DNA of 64,000 nucleotides from NCBI RefSeq assembly GCF_900119915.1, contig NZ_LT635455.1, positions 558,001-622,000 on the forward strand, given 5' to 3'. Origin of the DNA: Olsenella timonensis. GTDB taxonomy: Bacteria > Actinomycetota > Coriobacteriia > Coriobacteriales > Atopobiaceae. The translations under genes were made by a program, and so were the position numbers. Shown piece after piece: positions 26,262 to 34,131 of the stretch. The notes under the pieces were generated by a model. The model did no database searches, was not told the DNA's origin, and saw nothing but the letters and a program-made list of their open reading frames with translations. Position 1 is the stretch's first letter. Each line of letters begins with the position of its first letter.

Positions 26262-26656
26262 TCCGCGCCCCCTCGCCCCGCGGCCGCGCGGAATGCTACC
26301 GGCGTCTCGGCCGGAATCTCCCCAGAGCGCTTGGTACGCCACTCGATCTCCTCGACCATGACCTCGACCTTGCTGCGGCGTTGCCCCTGGCGGTCGTTGT
26401 AGACGATCTGCCTCAGGTGTCCCTGGACCATGGCGAGCGAGCCCTTCGCGAGGTAGCGGGAGAGCGCGTCGGCGCGCCTCCCGAAGACCGCGCAGTCGAT
26501 GTAGCTCGGCCGCTCCTCGAACGCGCCGTCGGCGCCCTTGACGCGCTCCGTGACGGCCACGGTGAAGTTGAGGACCATCGTCCCGCTCTTCGTCGAGCGA
26601 AGCACCGCGTCGTCGACGAGGTTGCCGGAGATGGCGACGCTGTTGATGGTTGACAT
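26258..26656 (-). CDS. ssb: Single-stranded DNA-binding protein
   Basis: A 132-residue OB-fold SSB. Residues 1-105 show the usual pattern: NSVAISGNLVDDAVLRST, NFTVAVTERV, YIDCAVFGRRADALSRYLAKG and the C-terminal beta strand KVEVMVEEIEW. The tail after ~110 is short (GEIPAETPVAFRAAAGRGGAE) and lacks the acidic DDDIPF-type tip that recruits host replication proteins, as in many plasmid-borne SSBs. It probably coats incoming or replicating single strands of the element. It is co-translated with the DUF4313-like gene. Confidence 0.93.
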   Translation of the reverse strand: MSTINSVAISGNLVDDAVLRSTKSGTMVLNFTVAVTERVKGADGAFEERPSYIDCAVFGRRADALSRYLAKGSLAMVQGHLRQIVYNDRQGQRRSKVEVMVEEIEWRTKRSGEIPAETPVAFRAAAGRGGAE

Positions 26657-26964
26657 TCGGAATCCCCCTTCCATTGCAGCTCGGGCATCTCGCCCGCTTC
26701 GAGGGGGTCCCCGTGGGAGGCGCGGCTTGACGCGGCCCCGAAGTAGGTCAGATTGGAATTGATTCCCGAGAGGATCACGCGCCTTCATCGGAGGTGGCGG
26801 GAGGATTCCTGTGTCATTCCCAATTGTGTTCGCAGATGACGTATTTGCTTTCCTGTTGTAATATTCGTCTGTTCCTGGTTCAAAATAGTTTCTCCTCTCT
26901 GATACTGATTTTATCAATGATATTTCGCAATAGCCAGCAATGAACGCTTGCATTGCGCAAGACG
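26657..26964. other. Junction region between IME backbone and low-GC tet(W) segment
   Basis: 308 bp without a supported gene. Composition changes from GC-rich (to about 26750) to AT-rich (from about 26800), marking the downstream edge of the tet(W) insert. I find no IS ends or target duplication by eye. Confidence 0.5.
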
Positions 26965-28884
26965 TTACATTATCTTCTGAAACATATAGCGCACCTTGTC
27001 CAGGCGGCTGTTTGGACGGCGGGGCTGGATGACTGGCTTGCCGACAGCGGCCTGATACCCTTTCAGTTCTGTAAGGCATACGCTCTGCCCGTTGGTGTAA
27101 AAGGCCAGATCAGTACGGTATGCCTGTATACAGCGGGCGGGAATCTCGCCAGTAAAGACAACTTCATCCTTTTTTACCTGGACCGTTTCGATGGTGGCAC
27201 AGTATTTCGGTGCATCATGATAAGCCCTGGAAAGATATTCCCGGGGCGCATAGAGGGTGAAGGAGAGATAAGGTTCCAGCAGTTGCGTCCCTGATTCCTT
27301 CAATGCCTGTTCCAATACAATCGGGGCCAATGAGCGGAAGTCCGCCGGCGTGCTGACCGGACTGTAATAAAGCCCGTATTCAAAGCAAATCTTACAGTCC
27401 GTTACGTTCCAGCCGAACAAGCCCTGCTCCAGCCCGTAACGGATACCATCCCTGACAGCGTTTTGAAAACTCTGGTTCAAGTATCCCAGCGAAACCCGGC
27501 TCTCGTATTGTACACCGGAGCCAAGCGGGAGTGGTGTAACAGACAGTCCGATGGATGCCCAAAACGGGTTGGGCGGCACCTCGATATGGATGGTGTGGCT
27601 GGCTGCTTTGAGCGGCCGCTCCATATAAATGACGGTGGGTTCCTTTACCACTGTTTCAAGCTTGTATTTTTCCGACAGCAAAGCGGAAACAACCTCCAAC
27701 TGCACCCGGCCCAAAAAAGAAAGAATGATCTCATGGGTGATGGAATCCACCTCGCAGCGCAAAAGCGGGTCAGTATCCGCAAGTTGCGTAAGAGCGTCCA
27801 GCAGCCGTTCTCTTTGCGCTGCCGTTTTCGGCGCAATCGACGTCCGCAGCATGGGGAGGGGGTCCTCACGCCACCTTTTACGAGGGAGCCGGGTTGGGTC
27901 CCCTAATACATCGTTTAACCTCACGCTGTCGCTGGGAAGGATAACAATTTCACCCGGATAAGCGGTGTCTGTCCGAACAATTTCCCCTTTGGATGGAATA
28001 CGCATCTCTGTGATTTTCAGCTTTTCTCTCCCGGCCAGGGCCACCGTATCCCGCAGGCGCAGCGTTCCGCTGTATAGCCGTAGATAGACACGCCGCTGGC
28101 CGCAATCTGTATACTCCACCTTGAAAACGCTGCCGCATAGGGCGGCGCTCCCCTGTTCCCCAATCGGTTGGAACAGCCCTGTCACCGCATCCATCAACGG
28201 TTGAATGCCAAGGCCCTTTTTGGCGCTGCCATAATAGACCGGGAACAGGGAGGCGTCTTGAACCCGCCGCTGTTCCTCCCGCACAAGTTTTTCCCGGCTG
28301 ATTGGTTCTCCTGCGATATACTTTTCCAAAAATTTATCGTTATTTTCGATGACCGCATCCCATGCTTCTATGTCGGTATTTTCCTCCAGGACTATTTCCG
28401 GGGACAGCGACACCGTCTGCTTGATGATAATATCGGCGGAGAGCTTATCCCGAACAGACTGAACCACGCTCTGCAAATCAACGCCAGCCTGGTCGATCTT
28501 GTTGATAAAGATAACGGTGGGAATGTTCATTTTCCGCAGGGCATGGAACAGAATACGGGTCTGGGCCTGCACGCCATCTTTAGCGGAGATCACCAAGATG
28601 GCCCCATCTAAAACAGCCAAAGAGCGGTACACCTCCGCCAAAAAATCCATGTGGCCGGGCGTATCCACAATGTTGACTTTACATCTGTGCCACTGGAAGG
28701 AAGTGACTGCCGCTTGAATGGTAATCCCACGCTGCCGCTCCAAAAACATGGTGTCCGTCCTCGTTGTCCCTTTTTCGACGCTCCCCGGTTCTGAAATGGC
28801 TCCGCTGGCATATAGCAGGCTCTCCGTCAAGGTCGTCTTTCCAGCGTCTACATGGGCAAGAATTCCAATATTGATTATTTTCAT
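26965..28884 (-). CDS. tet(W): Tet(W) tetracycline-resistance ribosomal protection protein
   Basis: A 639-residue translational GTPase of the Tet(M)/Tet(O)/Tet(W) class. G1 is AHVDAGKTT (residues 10-18), G3 is DTPGHMDF and G4 is NKID; EF-G-like domains follow. The sequence agrees with Tet(W) throughout as I remember it (for example [13 protein letters not shown] near the start and [20 protein letters not shown] at the end), with only scattered substitutions, so I see no sign of a mosaic with Tet(O) or Tet(32). It removes tetracycline from the ribosome. Codon use and GC content are far from the host's, showing recent transfer. It is intact and has its complete leader. Confidence 0.97.
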   Translation of the reverse strand: MKIINIGILAHVDAGKTTLTESLLYASGAISEPGSVEKGTTRTDTMFLERQRGITIQAAVTSFQWHRCKVNIVDTPGHMDFLAEVYRSLAVLDGAILVISAKDGVQAQTRILFHALRKMNIPTVIFINKIDQAGVDLQSVVQSVRDKLSADIIIKQTVSLSPEIVLEENTDIEAWDAVIENNDKFLEKYIAGEPISREKLVREEQRRVQDASLFPVYYGSAKKGLGIQPLMDAVTGLFQPIGEQGSAALCGSVFKVEYTDCGQRRVYLRLYSGTLRLRDTVALAGREKLKITEMRIPSKGEIVRTDTAYPGEIVILPSDSVRLNDVLGDPTRLPRKRWREDPLPMLRTSIAPKTAAQRERLLDALTQLADTDPLLRCEVDSITHEIILSFLGRVQLEVVSALLSEKYKLETVVKEPTVIYMERPLKAASHTIHIEVPPNPFWASIGLSVTPLPLGSGVQYESRVSLGYLNQSFQNAVRDGIRYGLEQGLFGWNVTDCKICFEYGLYYSPVSTPADFRSLAPIVLEQALKESGTQLLEPYLSFTLYAPREYLSRAYHDAPKYCATIETVQVKKDEVVFTGEIPARCIQAYRTDLAFYTNGQSVCLTELKGYQAAVGKPVIQPRRPNSRLDKVRYMFQKIM

Positions 28885-28919
28885 GTGATTGTCCTCCCTT
28901 TACTGCCCCGAAGGGCATA

Positions 28920-28962
28920 AAAATCCCCAGCAGTAAAATACTTTTACCACTGGGGATGATAA
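28920..28962 (-). terminator. tet(W) leader attenuator hairpin
   Basis: On the minus strand, ATCCCCAG...CTGGGGAT forms the hairpin (28922-28959) with an inner TAAAA/TTTTA pairing, followed by TTTTT just before the tet(W) ribosome-binding site GGGAGG. It is a rho-independent terminator inside the leader, as known for tet(M)-class genes. Confidence 0.8.
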
Positions 28963-29110
28963 TTTGCGGACATACACCTGTTTGTGAGTGCTGTTTTTGG
29001 GGATATGTCAAAATTGATAAGGCAAAAGTATTCTTAAATTGGGTACAAAAAACTAAGCCCCTACAAAAGGAGCTATCATAATCCTTTGTTCCCACTATTT
29101 GATTATAGTT

Positions 29111-29134
29111 TTATTTAAGAATACCTTGCCGCAT
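29111..29134 (-). CDS. tet leader peptide MRQGILK
   Basis: A 7-codon open frame behind AAAGGAG on the minus strand. Its GTATTCTTAAA coding stretch is complementary to TTTAAGAATAC further down the leader (near 29030), so ribosome stalling or speed can decide whether the terminator forms. This is the classic ribosomal-protection leader arrangement. Confidence 0.75.
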   Translation of the reverse strand: MRQGILK

Positions 29135-29162
29135 ATTTTTTACTCCTTTTCTGGACTAAATC

Positions 29163-29191
29163 ATTGTATCACATCAGTTTTAGGAAAGCAA
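29163..29191 (-). promoter_or_regulatory. tet(W) promoter
   Basis: On the minus strand, TTGCTT (29186-29191) and TACAAT (29163-29168) are exactly 17 bp apart, 28 bp upstream of the leader-peptide start. Confidence 0.75.
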
Positions 29192-29548
29192 GTACCTAAA
29201 AGAAATTTTTCTTCCCCTTATATGTAACAATCATACCGGCTTCCTAGCGTTCAGAATGTTTTCTGCTGTCTGCTGTGGTGTTTGGTTGGAATTGTCCAAC
29301 CAAAAGCCGATCCGTGGTGTTGTCTGCATTTTACTAAATACAAATTCAATGTATACAGAAAGATATAAGGAGTGGGAGGGATTCCGCCGTAGTTGGCATT
29401 GTAGGAAAATCCAAAAGTTTAGATTTTCTCAAAATGCTTATCTTTTGGTCTTTGGTTCGGAATAGTGTAGTGCTGGCGGTCTATCTATTGTTTTCGGTTG
29501 CTTGCTTCTTTACCGTACATGAGCATTCTATCTGGGGTTGTTGCAGCT
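29192..29548. other. Low-GC flank of tet(W), no supported gene
   Basis: AT-rich DNA continuing to about 29540, where GC content rises abruptly a few bases before the next gene's ATG. A 69-codon open frame at 29256-29465 has no ribosome-binding site and no recognisable content. This is the upstream edge of the tet(W) insert. Confidence 0.5.
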
Positions 29549-29770
29549 ATGAGGTCGGCAGAGGCGATAAGGCGGATTCTCGATGCGCAGGGGCGCTCGC
29601 AGCGCTCGCTCGCTATCGGGCTCGACGTGACGCCGCAGGCGCTTGACCAGCGTCTTCGTTCCAAGACGATGAAGGTCGAAACATTGTGCGAGATGGCGTC
29701 CGAGCTCGGGTACCGGCTCGTGCTCGAGCCTGTCGAGGAGTCTGCCGAGAAGATCGAAATCGAGGGATGA
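29549..29770 (+). CDS. Small XRE-like HTH protein
   Basis: A 73-residue protein with a single helix-turn-helix (RRILDAQGRSQRSLAIGLDV, TPQALDQRLRSKTMKVETLC) of the phage-repressor/antitoxin type and a short tail. GC-rich like the element backbone. The tet(W) segment abuts its start: there is no normal ribosome-binding site before the ATG (GTTGTTGCAGCT), so the insertion may have replaced its native promoter. The next gene starts 4 bp after its stop. Confidence 0.7.
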   Translation: MRSAEAIRRILDAQGRSQRSLAIGLDVTPQALDQRLRSKTMKVETLCEMASELGYRLVLEPVEESAEKIEIEG

Positions 29771-29774
29771 CGGC

Positions 29775-30023
29775 ATGCGCGTCAAGCACACCACGGAGGG
29801 TACGTATACCCTGACCTGCGACGAGAGCGAGCTCTCGCTCATAGCCGAGGGCCTGTATGCCGTACAGGACACCGGCAGACGCTGTCTCGAGGCCGGCATC
29901 CCTGACGAGTTTGACGCGCCGGTGCTCGAGAACGAGCTGAGGCAAATCACGCGAATGCGACTCGCGCTCATGCTGGCGCTGGGAGAGGAGCCCGTGTTCC
30001 GCATCATCGACGGTGGGCGGTAG
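29775..30023 (+). CDS. Hypothetical small protein paired with the HTH gene
   Basis: An 82-residue protein beginning MRVKHTTEGTYTLTCDESEL, with a predicted beta hairpin and then helices, ending EEPVFRIIDGGR. It starts 4 bp after the HTH gene and is clearly co-transcribed. The pairing of a small HTH protein and a small partner is reminiscent of toxin-antitoxin or repressor-antirepressor modules, but no toxin family is recognisable. Confidence 0.6.
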   Translation: MRVKHTTEGTYTLTCDESELSLIAEGLYAVQDTGRRCLEAGIPDEFDAPVLENELRQITRMRLALMLALGEEPVFRIIDGGR

Positions 30024-30088
30024 CTTTTCCAGCGTGTGCGGTTGAGTGCATACCACGAGCGTAATCGGGCATAATGGCATACAACGGG

Positions 30089-30137
30089 GATACCACCCGC
30101 TCATAGTCTATCTATGGGCAGGTGGTATCTTTTTTTA
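30089..30137 (+). terminator. Intrinsic terminator or leader attenuator
   Basis: A stem of 30089-30097 with 30121-30129 (9 bp perfect) has an inner stem GCTCATAG/CTATGGGC and is followed by seven T. It ends 19 bp before the next gene, so it terminates the HTH pair and may attenuate the gene at 30156. Confidence 0.85.
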
Positions 30138-30155
30138 TCGAGAACGGGAGGCGCT

Positions 30156-30716
30156 ATGGCGTGGTGGGGCAGGAAGATGCACGACGAGGACGAGTCCAGG
30201 GCCGAGGATTCGGCTGAGGGCCGGGTGGAGATGCAGAAAAAGCCGTCCGTTAGGGAGCGGATCGGTGCGTTCGTCGAACGCCACCCGGTCGCCTGTCGGG
30301 TTGGCGTTGGCGTGACCACCTTTTTGGCCTGTTTCATCGCTGTCTCAGTCTTCGGCTCTGACGATGACGAGGCGATTTCGGAGGGTGAGCAGAATCAGAA
30401 CACCTACGACGAGCCTGAACCGACGTTCAGAGGCCTCGGCCACGACCGGCTTCTCGAGGTGGGCAAGTACGACGGTGACTACAGACTGCTCGACGTGGAC
30501 ATCCCCTGCGACGACGTCGTTGACCTCACGATTCGTTCTAACAGCGGGCACTCAATGCCGACCACGGTGAGGCTGCGCGCCGTTGGTGACGGTATAGAGC
30601 GCTACGAGGGGGTTTACTGTCCCTGCAACTCGTCCCACGCGCCACGACACATTGCGCAGGCGATCATCGAGGCTACGCCCGATTACTCGAACGACACGGT
30701 GCGGGACGACGAGTAG
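30156..30716 (+). CDS. Hypothetical single-pass membrane protein
   Basis: A 186-residue protein starting MAWWGRKMHDED behind GGGAGGCGCT. A charged cytoplasmic N terminus (~50 residues) is followed by one membrane helix (VGVGVTTFLACFIAVSVFG) and a ~110-residue acidic domain outside with two close cysteines (YCPCNSSH). No family recognised. Monocistronic, with terminators before and after. Confidence 0.65.
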   Translation: MAWWGRKMHDEDESRAEDSAEGRVEMQKKPSVRERIGAFVERHPVACRVGVGVTTFLACFIAVSVFGSDDDEAISEGEQNQNTYDEPEPTFRGLGHDRLLEVGKYDGDYRLLDVDIPCDDVVDLTIRSNSGHSMPTTVRLRAVGDGIERYEGVYCPCNSSHAPRHIAQAIIEATPDYSNDTVRDDE

Positions 30717-30730
30717 GCCCGAAACGAATA

Positions 30731-30766
30731 AAGCCCCTGCTCAGGTACGCGCCTGAACAGGGGCTT
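30731..30766. terminator. Bidirectional terminator between converging genes
   Basis: A stem of 15 bp with one mismatch (30731-30745 with 30752-30766) lies between the rightward membrane-protein gene and the leftward small gene at 30770. Confidence 0.8.
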
Positions 30767-30769
30767 CGT

Positions 30770-30934
30770 CTACCGTTCGCTCTCCCTCTCGCCCTCGAGC
30801 GCGTACTGCGCCGCCGTGGCGACGCCCGCGACGTAGCCGCGCAGCCACGCCGGGTCGAAGGCGTCGCGCTCCTCGCCGCTCGTGACGTGGGCCAGGTCCT
30901 CGAGCAAATGCGAAACGTAGGTTTTAGCGTCCAT
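30770..30934 (-). CDS. Small acidic hypothetical protein
   Basis: A 54-residue protein, MDAKTYVSHLLEDLAHVTSG at the start, probably helical, with ribosome-binding site GGGAGGTGAG. It is the last gene of the second leftward gene set (32054 to 30770). Confidence 0.6.
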   Translation of the reverse strand: MDAKTYVSHLLEDLAHVTSGEERDAFDPAWLRGYVAGVATAAQYALEGERESER

Positions 30935-31000
30935 GGTCTCACCTCCCCTCGGTCGCGCACGAGCGTAGCGCCCCGGGCGCGGCCGAGGTGAAACCATGGT

Positions 31001-31333
31001 TTACATCATGCCGTCCTCGCCCGCCTCGGTGTAGAACGCGTACTCCGGCTCGAAGGCCGGGTCGTCATACGCCGCCTCGATCTCCTCGACGCTCATGCGG
31101 CTGACCTCGTCTGACGTGAACTGCCCGTTGTCGGCGAGCATCCACGCCTTCGGCCACCAGCTCGGACGGTCGGCCCAGACGTTCAGCCAGTCCTCCTCGC
31201 TCACGTACTCGCCCATGTCGTTGATGCGGTACACGCCCTCGAACGGCTCGAACTCGTCGCGGACGCACGCCCTGAGCTCGTCGGTCACGTCGAGGACCCG
31301 GCCCATGGCCTCGGACCCTATTGCGTTGCCCAT
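31001..31333 (-). CDS. Conserved small acidic protein of mobile elements, paralogue B
   Basis: A 110-residue protein closely similar to the product of 24113-24445: both share VTDELRACV, FEPFEGVYRIND, GEYVSE, WWPKAWMLADNGQF and the YTEAGEDGM/YTDAGEDGM tail. The ATG at 31333 is correctly spaced from AGGAGGG; an ATG two codons earlier is too close. Function unknown. The two copies have diverged, so they are not a recent duplication. Confidence 0.75.
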   Translation of the reverse strand: MGNAIGSEAMGRVLDVTDELRACVRDEFEPFEGVYRINDMGEYVSEEDWLNVWADRPSWWPKAWMLADNGQFTSDEVSRMSVEEIEAAYDDPAFEPEYAFYTEAGEDGMM

Positions 31334-31335
31334 GG

Positions 31336-31707
31336 TCATCCCTCCTGACCTCGTGAGACGATTCTCTTGATGCGGTGCGCCGCCTGGAAGCAGGCCCGCG
31401 CCTGCGTGTCCAGCCACTCCTCGGCCGCGTTCGGCCGGCGCTCGCCGCCTCTCGTGCGGCGCAGCTCGCTCGGGCAGCACAGGCGCTCGGCGATGTCTCG
31501 GTCGTAGATGAGGGCGCACCCGCCCCACGAGTAGTCGTGCCACGTGGGCGCGCCGTCGAGCAGGGTCCTCTCGACGGTCGACGCGGTGAGCTCGGCGTCC
31601 CCGTCGAGGTCGGCGAGCATGTCAAGCGCGTATCGCGTGACGCCCCGGTCCCAGGCCGACCGGTCGCGGCGGGACCCGAGGGCGGCGACGACGTCGCTGA
31701 CCAGCAT
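31336..31707 (-). CDS. Conserved mobile-element protein of unknown function
   Basis: A 123-residue protein. Its central part, WHDYSWGGCALIYDRDIAER, then LCCPSELRRTRGGERRPN and EEWLDTQARACFQAA, recurs in hypothetical proteins of conjugative elements from gut firmicutes and actinobacteria. It starts 6 bp after the DUF4313-like gene ends and is followed at once by the paralogue-B gene. No enzymatic motif recognised. Confidence 0.7.
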   Translation of the reverse strand: MLVSDVVAALGSRRDRSAWDRGVTRYALDMLADLDGDAELTASTVERTLLDGAPTWHDYSWGGCALIYDRDIAERLCCPSELRRTRGGERRPNAAEEWLDTQARACFQAAHRIKRIVSRGQEG

Positions 31708-31712
31708 CCCCG

Positions 31713-32054
31713 TCACCCCCTCACGATGAGCGCGGGCGCGAGATGCGCCATGACCGCGAGCTGGCCGAACGACCCGTAGCGGGCGGCGCCGCCCATCTCG
31801 GCGAGACCCTGGCGCTCGAGCGCGCGCAGGTACTTTAGGTTGTCCGTGGGAACGAACGCCCAGTCGTCGCCGGGGAGCGCCTGCTCGGGCAGGTTGACCG
31901 TGAGGTCGCACCACAGACCGTCGTCGAGCTCGTCCTCGGGCTCGACCTCGTAGAGCAGGACCGCAGGGCGGCCGTTGGCCTCGTAGCGGCCGAGTGCGGG
32001 CGTGAGCGCGGGGGCGCCCGGGACCCGGATCTGAATCGTGGTGAATGTGAGCAT
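31713..32054 (-). CDS. DUF4313-like protein, paralogue B
   Basis: A 113-residue acidic protein with WCDLTVNLPEQALPGDDWAF and a C-terminal YGSFGQLAVMAHL, paralogous to 25917-26261. First gene of the leftward set. The start is preceded by AGAGAGGAGCCAGCC. The family is common next to relaxase and ssb genes in Gram-positive elements; its role is not known. Confidence 0.7.
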   Translation of the reverse strand: MLTFTTIQIRVPGAPALTPALGRYEANGRPAVLLYEVEPEDELDDGLWCDLTVNLPEQALPGDDWAFVPTDNLKYLRALERQGLAEMGGAARYGSFGQLAVMAHLAPALIVRG

Positions 32055-32126
32055 GGCTGGCTCCTCTCTCCGATTGCCGTCGAGGGTCCGTCTGTGGCCG
32101 CGCGTGATCGCGTGGCCCTCGTGGAC

Positions 32127-32388
32127 GTTGAAGGGGCGGTTGGGAGCCGTTGAATGGACGCGGCGGCGGCACGGGGCGGGCGTCGCCGTTCAATGGTCGT
32201 TTGGCGGGCGCCCGAGGGGCCTTTGGGCGGACGCGAGGGGCGCGGGGCGGGGCCGAGGGGCCTTTGGGCGGACGCGAGGGGCGCGGGGCGGGGCGTGTCC
32301 TTTGATAGGCGTTTTGACGGACGCCCAACGGCGCTTTGGCGAGGGGTGGACTTTGAAGGGCCGTTTGCGGGGCGTTTGACGGGACGCG
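32127..32388. repeat. Iteron-like repeats upstream of parA, including a 41-bp tandem duplication
   Basis: At least six imperfect copies of a motif like CTTTGRNGGNCGTTTGRCGGACGC occur at about 32127, 32188, 32215, 32256, 32298 and 32350. Units 3 and 4 lie in an exact 41-bp tandem repeat (32213-32253 and 32254-32294). Position before a ParA-type gene suggests a partition centromere or replication iterons; inference. Confidence 0.6.
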
Positions 32389-32396
32389 ACTGAAAA

Positions 32397-32476
32397 CCGG
32401 ATATTTACCGGATATCTGGTTTGAGGAAGAAACAAATATCCGACGAATATCTAAATAGCGCCGCTTATGCTACAAT
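32397..32476 (+). promoter_or_regulatory. parA promoter and operator region
   Basis: CCGGATAT is repeated at 32397 and 32408, with ATATCCG and CGAATATC nearby in inverse orientation (32436-32451). A -10-like TACAAT is at 32471-32476. This AT-rich stretch in GC-rich DNA looks like an autoregulated promoter of a par operon. Confidence 0.5.
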
Positions 32477-32514
32477 AATAGCAGGTAAACGGCTATATTT
32501 GGCGGTGACTGACG

Positions 32515-33102
32515 ATGCCAAAAAGGCGACATAAGAAGACGGTCACAGTAGTCAACCGCAAGGGCGGCGTCGGTAAGTCGTTCATCGCTGACGAGATCGC
32601 CTGGGCGCTCGAACGCGACGGCGTCGCGTGCGCGTTCTGGGACTTCGACGGCCAGGGAGGCACGGGGCACGAGACGAGCGATGCCGAGGAGCGCGAGGCG
32701 GCCGAGGTCTACGTCGTGGACACGCCCGGTGCGATAACCCGGCAGATGCGCGACCTTCTCAAGCAGACCGACGTGGCGGTCGTGCCCGTGACGCCCGTTG
32801 GCAGCGACGTCTCGGCGACCGAGTACACGATGGACGTGGTCGAGTCGGCGTGCCCGAAGGCGGCCAAGATCGTCGTCGTGAACGCCTGGACGCGGTTCCG
32901 CACGGCCCGGGCGTTCGAGGAGTGCGCGGACGCGTGGCGCTCTCGCGGCTGGGAGGTGCGCTACGTGCCGCACGCCGAGGCGGTGAGGCGGGCGCGCGAC
33001 GCCGGGAGGAGCGTCTGCGACGTCGACCGGCGCTGCAAGGCCGCAAGGGCCGTCTCGGAGCTTTGCGAGCGCGTCGAGGGGCTGGTGAGCGCCTGTGACT
33101 GA
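32515..33102 (+). CDS. ParA/MinD-type partition ATPase
   Basis: A 195-residue short ParA with the deviant Walker A KGGVGKS (residues 16-22), a DFDGQGG switch region, VYVVDTPG as Walker B/A' and a C-terminal helix. The small size without an N-terminal HTH is like type Ib plasmid ParA proteins. It overlaps the next gene by 8 bp. It suggests that the excised circle is actively segregated or that ParA assists mobilization. Confidence 0.88.
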   Translation: MPKRRHKKTVTVVNRKGGVGKSFIADEIAWALERDGVACAFWDFDGQGGTGHETSDAEEREAAEVYVVDTPGAITRQMRDLLKQTDVAVVPVTPVGSDVSATEYTMDVVESACPKAAKIVVVNAWTRFRTARAFEECADAWRSRGWEVRYVPHAEAVRRARDAGRSVCDVDRRCKAARAVSELCERVEGLVSACD

Positions 33103-33322
33103 CATCGTGCAGAACCTGTTCAACGACCATGAGCGCGACGCCGCCGAGCTTGACCGCTCGGCGAAGGGAAGCACGGCCAAGCGTAAGTGGCTCGCCTGCA
33201 TGAGCGAGCGCGACTACCTCGACCTCAAGAGGTGGGCCGCCGAGGACGGCGTCACAATGGCTGAGGTGCAGAGCCGCATGATCGCCTACGAGCGCAGGCG
33301 CAGGAGGCGGAGGGCGAAGTAG
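33095..33322 (+). CDS. Small ParA partner, ribbon-helix-helix-like
   Basis: A 75-residue basic protein starting with GTG inside the end of parA. The N terminus is acidic and flexible; residues ~33-60 (CMSERDYLDLKRWAAEDGVT, MAEVQSRMI) fit a ribbon-helix-helix pattern; the tail is a run of arginines. In type Ib par systems the second gene encodes such a centromere-binding protein, here probably for the repeats at 32127-32388. Confidence 0.7.
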   Translation: MTDIVQNLFNDHERDAAELDRSAKGSTAKRKWLACMSERDYLDLKRWAAEDGVTMAEVQSRMIAYERRRRRRRAK

Positions 33323-33332
33323 GCGTGCAACA

Positions 33333-33371
33333 GGGCGCCCGTTCCGGCACGGCCGGGGCGGGCGCCCTTTT
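33333..33371 (+). terminator. par operon terminator
   Basis: A perfect 9-bp GGGCGCCCG/CGGGCGCCC stem (33333-33341 with 33359-33367) with inner pairing is followed by TTTT. Confidence 0.8.
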
Positions 33372-33548
33372 CCGTGGCGTCGGCGCGGCGGTCGCGGCGG
33401 CCCGTCTCCGGGTGCTGCGGCCGCCGCCCGCTGCGCGGGCGGGCCGCCGGTGAGGGATGACGCAAGGTGGTGCGGGTGCGGGGAGGTGTTCCGGGAGACG
33501 GGCCCTTGAATCGTTTCCTTGAGCCGAATCCAGAAGCTAGAACTAACG

Positions 33549-33908
33549 TTCGTGGCTACGATGGCTGAACATGGCTGAACTTGGCTGAGAAAAGTTTAGC
33601 CATACTTTTTTGGGTGTCTACCTGCGAAAACTCTCTCTATTTTCTTCTATGGCTACAATGGCTGAACTTCATAAGAAGTATCGCGTGTATGGAAAAACGC
33701 TTCGGATTGTCAGGGAGACACGCGTCTAGGGGCGTATGCTTGGGTCATTCACTCGCGTGTGTTTTAGTGAGTCGCTGCCTGTTCGAAAAGTTCAGCCATT
33801 GTAGCCATACCCCGGAAATAACCCCTAAAAATGACCATCTACCTGCGGAAACGGTATGGCTGAAACCCGTTTAGCCAAGTTCAGCCATCAATAGCCATCT
33901 CAGCCACG
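33549..33908. repeat. Inverted/direct repeat tract built from TGGCTGAAC units
   Basis: About twelve copies of (A)TGGCTGAAC or variants (GGCTAC, GTTTAGCCAT) occur in both orientations over 360 bp. They include direct copies at 33561, 33571 and 33581, and an exact 21-bp inverted repeat (33649-33669 with 33788-33808). The outer ends GTTCGTGGCT and AGCCACGAAC are also inverse. The tract is much more AT-rich than its surroundings. It is probably a replication origin or regulatory site of the element; no gene is supported here. Confidence 0.65.
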
Positions 33909-34131
33909 AACACATGTTCTCTTAGAACGACGCGGGAAACGGGATCCTGGAAGCGCCTTCGGGGCGCGGTTCGGGAATCCGTGCCCGGGGGGACTCGCTG
34001 CACGCCTCATCACTGCGTCATCCCTCTCGAGCGGCCCGAGGCGCGCAGCGCCTCGGCGGCCGCAGGACGGGAAAGGGCGCCCGCTCCCCGTCCCCGGGAA
34101 ACGAGCGCCCTCACGTGCCGCTGCCGCCGCG

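Noticed and set aside
29053-29079. A second short open frame (MIAPFVGA) in the tet(W) leader
   Set aside because: Weak ribosome-binding site and not part of the complementary stem system; MRQGILK at 29111-29134 fits the known leader better.
29256-29465. A 69-codon open frame in the low-GC flank of tet(W)
   Set aside because: No start signal, no family resemblance; chance frame in AT-rich DNA.
33581-33874. A 97-codon open frame inside the TGGCTGAAC repeat tract
   Set aside because: No ribosome-binding site, composition follows the repeats, and no recognisable protein features.
33549-33908. CRISPR array
   Set aside because: Units are only 9-10 bp, in both orientations and irregularly spaced; no cas genes in the window. 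No other stretch shows regular repeat-spacer structure.
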